A stretch of DNA of 64,000 nt from Rhopalosiphum padi (Eukaryota > Arthropoda > Insecta > Hemiptera > Aphididae). This document shows positions 54,856 through 64,000 of this stretch, piece after piece (positions within the stretch are counted from its first letter, which is position 1; every line of letters begins with the position of its first letter). The notes below the pieces were generated by a model. It had not been told where the DNA came from, made no database searches, and saw only the letters and a program-made list of their open reading frames with translations. The translations under genes and the position numbers were made by a program. Location: assembly GCF_020882245.1 (NCBI RefSeq), contig NC_083598.1:48273858-48337857 (forward strand). The letters run 5' to 3'.

Positions 54856-56005
54856 ATTACTATTATAGAGTTTTAAACGAACAGTTATCGTTGTTAATTA
54901 GGTTCATACTCGGCGACAAAAATTAAAAATCACCTTATGAGCCTATTACGAAAAAACGGGATGAAGATTATTTTAATTATTATAAATAATTGATTATTTT
55001 TCACATCTAATCCCTCATAATAATATATGAATGCATAATAGGTAACAAATTGTAATTTAATCACCTTCAATTTTTCAATAATGCTTCACCTCACACTCAT
55101 AGACTATTTTAGATAAGCTATATTATAATATCTAAGAAAGAAACAACTTTAAAATAATAATAAATCCTAATTTTATTATATTATTATATATGCTACGTAT
55201 AGATTTTACTTAATATTTTATAGTCCTTTAAGGGTTCTGTTAAGATCCGTAATGAATTAATCCGATACCATAAAAGTACCTGAATTAATGACATTACTGA
55301 TAGATACCCTCTAAAAGACCGGAAATTATAAAATATTATTGGTATAAACTATAAAGTTTTTTTTTTTATTATTATTATAAGTTTACACCCTTGTAAGAGA
55401 ATGTAGTACAAAAAGTTATAATATAAAATAATAATATATCAACTTAAAAATTACAATATTTCAAGAATATAAACAAATACATTATAAATATTATATTTAA
55501 CATAAGGTATAAATAACTAATAATAATTAATAAGTTACATATAGATTACCGAATTACAGATGTATGATAAAATTATAAATTATTATACATTATTATGAAT
55601 TATAATATGTAATTTATAGGTACATACCTAATTTTAATTTGGTACGATTAAAATCCATTATTGTAGAAAAAAACAAAATTAGAGAGATGTTATAACAAGA
55701 TATTAACATATACCTACGGTTTAGTTAGTCAAACTTAACGAAGTTATTTTTACCTAAATTATAGTAATATAATCCGGTTCTTTGAAATAAATGTGTTCTA
55801 ATAATGTTGGACAGTGGACAATCAATATTATTTTTTAATAATTTATGAATAAATAATAAATCTGTATATAACCATCTCGAATCTTAAGTTCTTGACTCTA
55901 AAGTTGGCTTATGGCATTTTAAAGCAATATCCTCAAATGGTTTACCTACAAATTACAATACCAATTGTATTTGAAATCATATAAAAGATAAACATCTTTG
56001 ATTTT

Positions 56006-56908
56006 CGGTGCGTACGAATTGCGTCCCGTCTAAAAAGATATAAAAAGGTATAATACTAATTGCGTCCCGGGTTTTTCTCGAGCACGGCTGAATTGCGTCC
56101 CCAGTAGGTTATTGATTATTATAAATTATTTTAGTATTTCCGATTTAATAAAAACGATTACGTTAAAGCTTTGATAACTTTTTTGTGAGTTACGTTTAGT
56201 AGATGACCAACACAATTATTGTCGCAGTACTGGGTTAAACTGTTAACAGTCTATTACCCTATACGTGTTACATTTTCAAACCCAATTATGGCGAGTGAAA
56301 TGAATAGTATGTATAGCAAAGAACAATGTGATTTATTTGTTATTGACCAGTATAAATTTCGATTCCACAAGTACTTAAAGAACAATATTGAACGGTGGTG
56401 CTGTTGTAAAAAAACGTGTAAGTCTTATATTCATTTAAACTCCGATAACGATGTAGTCAAAAAAGTTATTAATTATAATCATCATGAAGAAAACGAAATA
56501 TTAAACCGTCAAATCTTGAGTAATAAATTAAAACGAAAAGCTGTCGACGATATTAGTGAGAAACCAAGTAAAATAATTAATAGTGAATTACTTAAACATG
56601 ATGTAGATACTTTAACTACATATGATTTGCAATTGATTAGGAAATATATATATATATTTAATATTTTTTATACATGTACAATTACAAATGCAATAATTAA
56701 TATAAAAAGCAAAAACAATATTTTTAACCTACCTGTAGTAGTAATTATGTAATTATTATTACAGACAGTCCTAAGTCTGTATAAAAATGTGAAGGGAAAT
56801 ATTGTTTAGTTTTTAAAATATATGAGAAGCATTTGGTATGACCCCCAAAAAAACTTGGGACGCAATTCGGAAGGAATTGTTGCCGCGGGACGCAATTCGT
56901 CTGCAGCC
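56006..56908. mobile_element. Mutator-like DNA transposon derivative, 903 bases, with TIRs and 8-base target duplication
   Basis: The ends are inverted repeats matching at about 19 of 23 positions, with a perfect ACGAATTGCGTCCCG core (56014-56028 and its complement at 56886-56900). The 8-base word TTGATTTT stands immediately outside both ends, at 55998-56005 and 56909-56916, as a target duplication. The core word AATTGCGTCCC recurs inside the left end (near 56060 and 56090) and, inverted, inside the right end (near 56858). The element encloses a reading frame with a FLYWCH-like zinc-binding domain, a domain often carried by animal Mutator-like transposases; the catalytic domain is absent. Assignment to the Mutator group rests on FLYWCH plus the duplication length and is an inference; the insertion itself is clear. 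Confidence 0.75.
56288..56752 (+). CDS. FLYWCH-type zinc-finger protein fragment inside the Mutator-like element
   Basis: Starting at ATG 56288 (MASEMNSMYSKEQ) the frame gives 154 residues; the open frame itself extends upstream to 56219. A FLYWCH-like module spans about residues 16-67 of the shorter form: LFVIDQYKFRFHKY, then WCC, KTC and NHH. In the canonical domain the ligands are two cysteines and an H-x-H; here the first histidine position appears to be tyrosine (YNHH), so zinc binding may be altered. A lysine-rich stretch KLKRKAVDD follows, possibly a nuclear signal. After about residue 118 the sequence turns into Ile/Tyr/Asn-rich translation of AT DNA, so the true gene probably ended or was spliced before the stop at 56752. 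No DDE transposase motif is present. It is probably the remnant N-terminal part of a transposase. Confidence 0.55.
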   Translation: MASEMNSMYSKEQCDLFVIDQYKFRFHKYLKNNIERWCCCKKTCKSYIHLNSDNDVVKKVINYNHHEENEILNRQILSNKLKRKAVDDISEKPSKIINSELLKHDVDTLTTYDLQLIRKYIYIFNIFYTCTITNAIINIKSKNNIFNLPVVVIM

Positions 56909-56916
56909 TTGATTTT

Positions 56917-59900
56917 ATATTCTAAGCGAAGAATCAAGAAATGGATGTATTAATTGTACAATGATGTGTATGTATGTGTGTTTGTGACTTTTTGTGAATT
57001 TTTACACTACACCAGTTTTTAATCAAATTGATTTCTTTATTTTATTATAATATTCAAAAATGAATAACCACAGATACTTGAAATTTTCACCAAATTTTTA
57101 TATTATCATTTTCTATACATAATATAATTTTCACATAGTTAGTTTACAAAATATATCAATCAGTAATATTCAAAGGGTTAAAGTTCCTGAAAATTTAATG
57201 CAAAATCCTTCATTAATTGTTCTTACATCTATCTAAAATATTAAAAATCACGTCATGTGAAAAATTTTTGTTTATATGTGTTTGGAATTTAAATTTTTAC
57301 AAAATTCGTTAAAAATCATGGAAATTTACTAACTATAAAGTATAAGTAATACTTTGTACAAAAAAAAAAAAATTATTAAATCATCCATTTTTAAACCTAA
57401 GTTTTGAAAAATTAGTAAGTACTGAAACTAAAAAAATTAAAAATATCCATAATTTTTTTATAATTATTTGAAGGTTATGATTTGAATGAATTATATTATC
57501 TTATAATAATTATTAAGATACGAGTATATATTTAGTTATGTTTATTATTATGCTATAACACTTTAATAATATATTATCATAATACTATGAAAAATATAAA
57601 ACAGTTGATGAACATATTATTTTGAAACTACCAATGAGTAATACTAAATGGGTTGTATAAAATATTGAAAAATATTAAATTCAAACATGACTGAATAAAA
57701 TATAAGTTGGTAAACCGAAGGAACCACTTATATACCTGAATATACTTATACGTATAGGTGTTCAATCTATTTCCATCAATGGTTTATGTTGGTTGTTGGT
57801 AAACTATTGAGTAAGTATATAATAAATAAAATTATATTATTTTTTTAAACAGATATTGTTTATTAATAATATAGCAGATGCGATTATACGGCATTGAGGA
57901 TAGGCAATCTAAGTAGATTCTATTAATTCTATTAATTTCATTATTTTCATTAATACAGTATTATCAAACGGCGTTATGGATAGGCTTTTTAGGTACATCT
58001 CTGTCATCGATCTATATAATATTATACTCCATATTTCTTATGATACCCCGTATGTCATAAAAAATATCATAAGTGTTCATGGTTACTAAGAATACATTAT
58101 TACTTACGTTATAAGTGAATATTAAGTATGTATGAGGAAGATGAATTATTATACACTCAAACATTATAAAATATAATTATATCATAGTAAATTATTCATA
58201 ATACAATTTTTATTTTTTATTTCAACATTTTTTGTAACTTATTTTATAATTTCTGTATAGATGAAAACAACATTCTTTCCCAGTTATCTCCTTTAATTCA
58301 TTGATAATGCATACATTTAAATATCAAATTTTTGATTTCGACCTTTTTTTATAACATTTAATATTATTTATAAACAGTCTTTTAATAAAAAGTTCATTCT
58401 AAGAAAAATACAAGAAATATTTAATACCTACATTTTATCGCTATTTTAAATTAAATATTAAACAAAAAATAACTACGTTTTTAGTTATTTTATTGTTGAA
58501 TTCAAAAATATTATTTATAGGGCTGTGAAACTTTTCATTCATCACTATATTATATTATTATTCTTTATTACATATGGAATTTTCCAAAATTCTATTTTTA
58601 GTTTTTGTTTATTATATTACCTATTGAAGCAATAAAAATGATTTAATTTTCAACTTTGAGTGTAGTTTATTGTAGTGAATAGAATCTAGTTGGTACTTTG
58701 GTATTTATTATAATTCAATACCAATAATACCATTATTCGTGAAATGTGGAGACTTAAACACTTTACGCATATTATATTATTATGCAATTTACTATACGTA
58801 ATTAAATTTTTTAAATTGTTTTGAAATTTAATGGCTCTGCGTATATAATTATTTTCCTTAATTTGATTTCGAACATCTTAATTTTTACTATAAGATAAGG
58901 TTGAAAATGCGTATTTTTTAAAGTACTATTATGTGAGTTTAATTTTTCGGTCCAAGGAGTTACGTATAAATTTGAAAACTAGGTTTGTATTTTCAATTAA
59001 ATTTTGAATTGTCTTTAGCTGTTAGTTTTAGAAAATAACATATTAATTTTGACGGAAAAAAATTATCGTGTAACATCAAAATTTAGGTAGGTAGGTATTT
59101 AGTATATTTATTTAAATCGTTTTTATGATTACTAATTTAATCATAATGCGATTGAGTTATTAATTTAATAGCGATTAAATGTACATGCACCTACATATAT
59201 TAGAATACTTATAGATATGTCACATCGGGCGTATCATACAATTTATCTTTTAGTTTTAAATTACTTTTAATAATGATCTAATTGGTATTAATAATATATA
59301 CCTTATAGGTACATACATACATATACATTGTACATACATTATAAAGCATGAATTAAAACCAGTAATAACTAACAAAAATATATAATACTTTTTGAAAATC
59401 AATTTCATTCTTAATTTTAACCAAAAATGTTTATTTTCTATTATTTTTTTTTTTTACGAAATTTGCGTTAAACCCGAATTTTTTATTAAATATTTGGATA
59501 TTTTCGAACCATTCCAGACGATTTTTTGTCTAATCAGCGACTGAACCTTATATCCGTGAATCTTATAAGCGACGTCCAGTGTACTATGTTTTAATAGATT
59601 ATTAGGAAAAAAAAAATATTTGAACATGTATAAAATTTTAAAAAATATCTGGCTTCATAACATAACAAAGTTTCAAAACAAAGTACTAAAAACACTAATC
59701 AAAAGTTAATACGTCTTATGGCCATAATCCATAGTCTAAGGCTAAATATACTTTAAAATAGTTTATTATTTTTAATAGTCAATAATGTATTATTAAAATC
59801 GCGTTTATGCAATCCGTATGGATAAACATAAAAAATTGTCTATATCGAACTCCTTAAAAACAATCCGATTGCGATTTTTTGTACGAATTCATTGAAAATG

Positions 59901-60055
59901 TTCTACCTTCGTCTTGCTACCATATTGCGACGCCGTGGCCATGTCAGGTCGTCACCGAGTAGTGTGAACAACCATGTGTCTGCAGGCCAGCTCAGCGCTA
60001 CTCTTAAAATTAGTCATCAAAAATGTTTGTCTCACTATTAATATGGAATATTATG
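56917..60055. other. AT-rich intergenic region
   Basis: I see no coding exon on either strand and no element with recognisable ends in these 3.1 kb. There are poly-A and poly-T runs (57361-57372, 59444-59455) and a small GC-richer patch at 59930-60000 with no identifiable content. Confidence 0.5.
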
Positions 60056-60063
60056 TTCTATGC

Positions 60064-60375
60064 CAGCGGTTCTCAAACTGTGGTACGCGTACCACTAGTG
60101 GTACGCGAAAGACTTCATGGTGGTACGCGGAGGACCGTTTTTGGATAATAAACCCATTCAATTATTTCTTCCAATTCATATCTTATTTTAAAAAACTAAT
60201 AAATAAAAAATAATTATACTGCAGTTGTAGTATTTTACTGATTTATTATTTAAAATAAATGTATTTAACTATACAATTTGGAATTTGGATCGTTCTATTT
60301 TTAATCATTAGTGGTACGCGACTGATTGATAATATAGTTAAGTGGTACGTAAAAAAAAAAGTTTGAGAACCGCTG
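60064..60375. mobile_element. hAT-type MITE, 312 bases
   Basis: The terminal inverted repeats are perfect for 16 bases, CAGCGGTTCTCAAACT at 60064 and its complement ending at 60375. The CAG start and the GGTTCTCAAA motif are typical of hAT elements. The flanking 8-base words TTCTATGC (60056-60063) and TTCCATGC (60376-60383) differ at one base and represent the target duplication. Just inside the ends the word GTGGTACGC/G is repeated in both orientations (60079-60130 left, 60311-60350 right), like the subterminal transposase-binding repeats of hAT elements. No coding capacity, so it depends on a transposase made elsewhere. Confidence 0.85.
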
Positions 60376-60518
60376 TTCCATGCTATGAAGAAACTGGAAT
60401 TGAACTTCAATTAGTGTAGACTCTAGGATTCTAGAGGACGTAATTCTCGCTTATGTTGTCTCAGTCTTATAATAATGATACACTATATAAGTATTTAACA
60501 TTTGAAGGGCGATAATCC

Positions 60519-60717
60519 AAAACGTACTATTTCCAAAATTGAGAAAATTGAGTTATATATTGATTCATACATAGAAAAACGCTTTTGACTAAACGTACTA
60601 TTTCCTTTGTTAAAATCAATCTGAAGTTTGTGAATGACGTCAAAACGCACTATTTCCAATGACAATAATGAAACAAAAGTAACTATTTCCAAATAATGTC
60701 AAAACGTAGTATTTCCC
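60519..60717. repeat. Five spaced direct copies of AAACGTACTATTTCC
   Basis: Near-identical copies start at about 60519, 60591, 60642, 60675 and 60701 (AAACGTACTATTTCC, CGCACTATTTCC, AGTAACTATTTCC, AACGTAGTATTTCC). The spacing shrinks from about 72 to 26 bases. The sequences between the copies are unrelated, so this is not an ordinary tandem repeat. It resembles subterminal repeats of a transposon or a cluster of protein-binding sites. Confidence 0.6.
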
Positions 60718-61004
60718 ATGTTAAATTATTTTTTCATTTGCCAAAATGAGTGTGAGTCGCGAACAGTATCATATTATATGTATAAAATTATTAAAAATAA
60801 TTTTATTTCTATTAAAAACGTTTGATTAATCTCATGATAATATTTATAACATTAGTGGCTTGAATAAAACTGAGATAAGCACAATACTGGCTTAAAAAAT
60901 TGTGTTGACAACTAATATTATTTTTAATACATTCAATTGTAAATACATTATTTATAACATTAATTGACAGTACACTCGCGTATGTGCACGGATAAAAAAA
61001 ATCA

Positions 61005-61395
61005 TACTCATGCGACGTATGTGACAAGGAGTTTATCAGTAATAACGTACTAATAATACACCTTTTTTTTCGCCAAAAAAAAACAAGGAACGGGTGGGAA
61101 CTGTACTGATAATACACCTGCGGACGCACATAAGTGAAAAACCGTACGAATGTGACGTGTGCGTAAGTCGTTCTCTCAAAGTAGCAATTTGACCAGTCGC
61201 CTAAGGACCCATACGGGTGAAAAGCCGTACCATTGTAACGTACCTATGCTACAGGTCGTTCTCTCAAAGGCTCACGTTGACCAATCACCTGTGAATGCAC
61301 ATAGGTGAAAATCCATACCACTGCGATTTGTGTATCAGTGGCAAGTCGTTCACTCGTTGTGGCAGTCTGACGAGTCACAATAAAAAGGCGAACCA
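61005..61395 (+). pseudogene. Broken C2H2 zinc-finger gene remnant
   Basis: Several finger modules are readable but in shifting frames. SYSCDVCDKEFISNN starts near 61003. LRTHISEKPYECDVC starts near 61118. LRTHTGEKPYHCNV starts near 61200, then CYRSFSQRLTLTNHL, then a stop and MHIGENPYHCDLC, ISGKSF and SLTSH ending near 61379. The H-x-x-H-linker-C pattern with TGEKPY linkers identifies tandem C2H2 fingers, normally DNA-binding. At least two frameshifts, two in-frame stops and a foreign A/T insert near 61040-61110 disable it. No introns interrupt the array, so it may be a processed copy; clear homology but no function expected. Confidence 0.8.
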
Positions 61396-61399
61396 GAAG

Positions 61400-62240
61400 T
61401 CGATTTTTTTTGTATGTGGACGTGTCGGTAAATTTCACGATGCTGTCTGATAGGTGGTTTGAAAAAAATAATCCTTTCATTATGATTTCAATTATTAATG
61501 ATGCTGTTTATAATTATATTTGTGACAATTAATAAAACTTTATTAATATGTTCGTTATTAACTGCACACCCGTGTTAATTTCAATGTTTTGTGTGTATCA
61601 AAAATAAATAGTTATATGTTTATTAACGGTTGTAGCAAAAACCATTTAGTCGTTGTCATTCATTTTTAATAAATAAACAGAGCTATGAGTAATTCATATA
61701 GTAGTAAAAAGATGAAAATACAATATAAAATAATAATTACGAAGTTAAAACAAGAGAGGTGTAATTTTACATTAGGTACTTCCTCTTGGAAAAAAAATTA
61801 CCTACTTTTTAGACGTTCTTGACGTGAGCTGCACAGATGCTGTGTTTAAACTCAAGTCTTCGGCGAGCGATGACGGTCGGATTGTCATCATTGGAATGTA
61901 GCTTGGCGTTGAACGAAGCTTAGTAGACGTGGCTTGATGAATTTTGAAATTCAAGACTAATATTCCATATTTTATTGAAAATATCATTGTTATTAATATT
62001 AATTATATTATAGGTAAATTGATTTAAATTAATATCAGGAACATTAATAGGTATTACCTAAGTTATAAACTCTAAAATTGATTTTTTAAATATTTAGAAA
62101 TTTAGAATTAATTTTTACTGAGCATGTATGTTATTAATATACACAATCTTGAAGTCATAAATATTTACGTTTTTACGTACTGAGACAAATTTAAAGTATT
62201 AGTCTATAAATCATTTAAAGATTTGTATACGTGCCGTATA
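61400..62240. other. Intergenic sequence without recognisable genes
   Basis: AT-rich DNA with a moderately GC-richer stretch at 61805-61930. The minus-strand open frame across it has no recognisable domain and begins in AT sequence, so it is not called. Confidence 0.5.
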
Positions 62241-62241
62241 A

Positions 62242-62330
62242 GTGGCGTCATTTGAGGGGAGCAGGCGGGGGCAATTGCCCCACCCTTTATTTTTTATGGG
62301 CAGGTCAAATTTTTGGTACGATAGCCGATA
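62242..62330 (+). mobile_element. Transposon end fragment beginning GTGGCGTCATTTGAGGGG
   Basis: The G-rich start followed by GGGGGCAATTGCCCC is strikingly different from its surroundings and resembles the ends of non-autonomous DNA transposons that begin with an (A)GTGGCG- or CAGGGGCG-type sequence. The inverted partner end was not found, so this is an incomplete or decayed copy. Confidence 0.4.
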
Positions 62331-62476
62331 GGGACTAGGGTCACTGGAATAGTGGCTCTACTCATAGTGGGCCATCACTTGCCTAATACTCATAATTGTA
62401 GAATGCTACAGTTTTAAGCAATTTAGAAACATACTAAAGTCTTATTTAAATAAATAGAATATTTAGCTACTAAATT

Positions 62477-62570
62477 CAGGGGCGTTATTTAGGGGGAGGG
62501 GCAGGAGTATGCATTTACCTGACCCTAGATTTTAAAGTAGCCAAATGGGCTGGCCGGTGGCCGGGTTTTC
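62477..62570 (+). mobile_element. Second transposon end fragment beginning CAGGGGCGTTATTTAGGGGG
   Basis: It has the same orientation and general pattern as the fragment at 62242 (GGCGT, ATTT, AGGGG, GCAGG), followed by the GC-rich stretch gggctggccggtggccggg. It may be a nested or tandem insertion of a related element. Confidence 0.4.
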
Positions 62571-62668
62571 TATAATATTAACTCTACTGACTATTCTAGA
62601 ATATCTATACTGTATAATATAGAAGTCTATAGTATATCATAATATAATATTAATACTTACCACCTACG

Positions 62669-63153
62669 TACTAAAGACATGCAACTATGCGAGACCGGGA
62701 CGGGCCTTAAAAAAAATAAAAAGGGCTAAATCGGGTTTTTTTGATAAAACTTTTCGGGCTGAGCTGAGCCGAACTTAAACGAAGATTGAATCTGGTTTTT
62801 TAAGGTTTTTTTACATCTCGCCTGGGAATTTTTTGGTTTTTTTTTGTATGACAAATAATCATTATTTAAAATTAAAATGATAAGTTTTAACGTTGTTCAA
62901 CGTTGGAGTAATCACAAATAACAAATATTATGACATTTTTATAGACGAGCAACTATTACTCTCGAACATTTTTATTATACCTATACAGTTGAATATTATG
63001 AATTATGATGTTCCAGAGTTAAAAATAAATCCCAGACCGAACTGAATTTTTTTAAAAGCTTAGAATTATTTTCGGGCCAGGTTTGGATTTTTTTACAACA
63101 TTTCTTGGACCGGGCTGGGTCGTAAATGTATGGCCCTTGCACTTTGCAGGTCT
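62669..63153. mobile_element. Possible decayed non-autonomous element with GC-rich ends
   Basis: The left end, AGACATGCAACTATGC followed by accgggacgggcc, loosely mirrors the right end, which on the minus strand reads AGACCTGCAAAGTGC and later cccggtcc. The interior alternates poly-T runs with cgggctgagctgagccg and cgggccagg. TA stands outside both ends but is uninformative in this DNA. No gene inside. Confidence 0.3.
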
Positions 63154-63159
63154 ATAATT

Positions 63160-64000
63160 GATGTGAGTTAAGACTATTTTATTTTAATAAGTAATATATT
63201 AACAAAAGTGAATACAGTTTGTGTTACATAAATTATAAAGTATAAAAAAAATATGTTAAATGAGATTCGGGTTATCTAGCGAGCGGAGCGAGTGCTTTTT
63301 TTTTGTACTTAAAAGTTTTATAGTTATAGGGCCAGTCATTATTATGTCCTACCTTAGCAAATATTGAAATGACACCTCTGCTTTATTTGTTTTATATTAA
63401 AGCGTAATTTGTTACTGAACTAGTAACTGATTTAGGAATAAAATGTTAAAAGTGTTTATTAGTTTATTACAATGTTATATAATACCTATTATGAATTTAT
63501 GATTAATATGAAAATTTAATATGTAATTTAGATTATCTCATTTGTATTACTTTTGTAAAAATATATAAATTAATCTGAAGCTTTAATACCTATAAAAAAA
63601 CCCTAATATTATTCATCGCTTTTTATTAATCGTATTCAAGAAACTGGAGATAAATCCGTCAATCGGTCAATCCATACAATTATAATATTCATGTCATTGT
63701 TTTGTGTTATTAGTATATTGTATATACGAGATAAAAAAGAGTTTGGTAATTTAAAATGATTTTCAGTTACCTACTATTAATAATCTACTTCTACCACTAT
63801 CAACATCATCTTGCTTCGAATCGTATGCGATTTTGAAGAAATATTTAAGGACCATCCAACTCAAAAAAATGGATAATTATTTTATTATCGTAACAAAAAT
63901 AGAATAGAGTCTAACTAAGATAAGGATACAACTAAAATATTTTGTTTATGATTAATGATTATTCGCTAGTTGTTATAATTTATATTTTATATAGTATGTA
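63160..64000. other. AT-rich sequence to the window edge
   Basis: No coding exon found. A small gcgagcggagcgagtgc patch at 63280-63296 is the only GC-rich feature. Confidence 0.5.

Larger units (their letters stand above)
53760..55997. other. Intergenic region upstream of the cadherin promoter
   Basis: No coding exon was found. Contents include a short MITE-like copy (54172-54345), a slightly GC-richer patch with gcgcgacggc and cccgaaatccggcccc near 54690-54800, and a TTA-rich microsatellite near 54828-54855. Confidence 0.5.

Noticed and set aside
59974..60213. Plus-strand open frame of 79 codons
   Set aside because: It runs into the hAT MITE at 60064 and has no protein signature.
60495..60692. 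Minus-strand frame with repeated LEIVRF
   Set aside because: The peptide repetition only reflects the DNA-level repeat of AAACGTACTATTTCC.
61244..61480. Minus-strand open frame of 78 codons
   Set aside because: It is antisense to the zinc-finger pseudogene, whose plus-strand finger motifs are unmistakable.
1..64000. CRISPR arrays, operons, bacterial promoters or riboswitches
   Set aside because: The window is eukaryotic nuclear DNA with spliceosomal introns; no spaced identical repeats of CRISPR type are present.

Overview
The window looks like nuclear DNA from an aphid or a close relative. It is very AT-rich, its genes are split into many short GT-AG exons, and the words TAGGTA/TACCTA recur throughout. 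There are no bacterial-style operons and no long open reading frames. The organism is an inference from composition and protein similarity; species cannot be assigned.

Two protein-coding genes can be reconstructed exon by exon, both on the minus strand. (1) Positions 2693-6569 encode a complete NADP-dependent isocitrate dehydrogenase. It has ten coding exons, 436 residues and all active-site residues; the first exon gives a basic, serine/threonine-bearing leader typical of a mitochondrial presequence. (2) Positions 10716-46216 encode a single-pass cadherin of the protocadherin-15/Cad99C-like group: signal peptide, five extracellular cadherin repeats, one membrane helix and a 186-residue cytoplasmic tail. 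Its signal-peptide exon lies 27 kb upstream of the second coding exon. A TATA box and initiator near 53723-53753, followed by a possible noncoding first exon, suggest a transcription unit of about 43 kb. A 36-base in-frame micro-exon in repeat 2 may be alternatively spliced.

Region by region: 1-2690 is the downstream flank of the dehydrogenase. 2693-6569 is that gene, with a CpG-richer 5' flank to about 6980. 6980-10580 is gene-free AT-rich sequence. 10716-19111 holds all cadherin exons but the first coding one. 19112-46137 is its giant intron, with microsatellites, a few GC-richer islands and repeat fragments. 46138-46254 is the signal-peptide exon. 46255-53428 is the probable first intron. 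53429-53753 is the putative first exon and core promoter. From 54 kb to the end lies repeat-rich intergenic DNA: a Mutator-like element with a FLYWCH-type reading frame, a hAT-type MITE with target-site duplication, a run of short direct repeats, a broken C2H2 zinc-finger pseudogene and several GC-rich transposon-like fragments.

The two genes show no functional linkage: one is a housekeeping metabolic enzyme, the other a surface adhesion protein. I did not find a convincing new multi-gene system. The most interesting points are the cadherin gene architecture and micro-exon, and the FLYWCH-carrying transposon.
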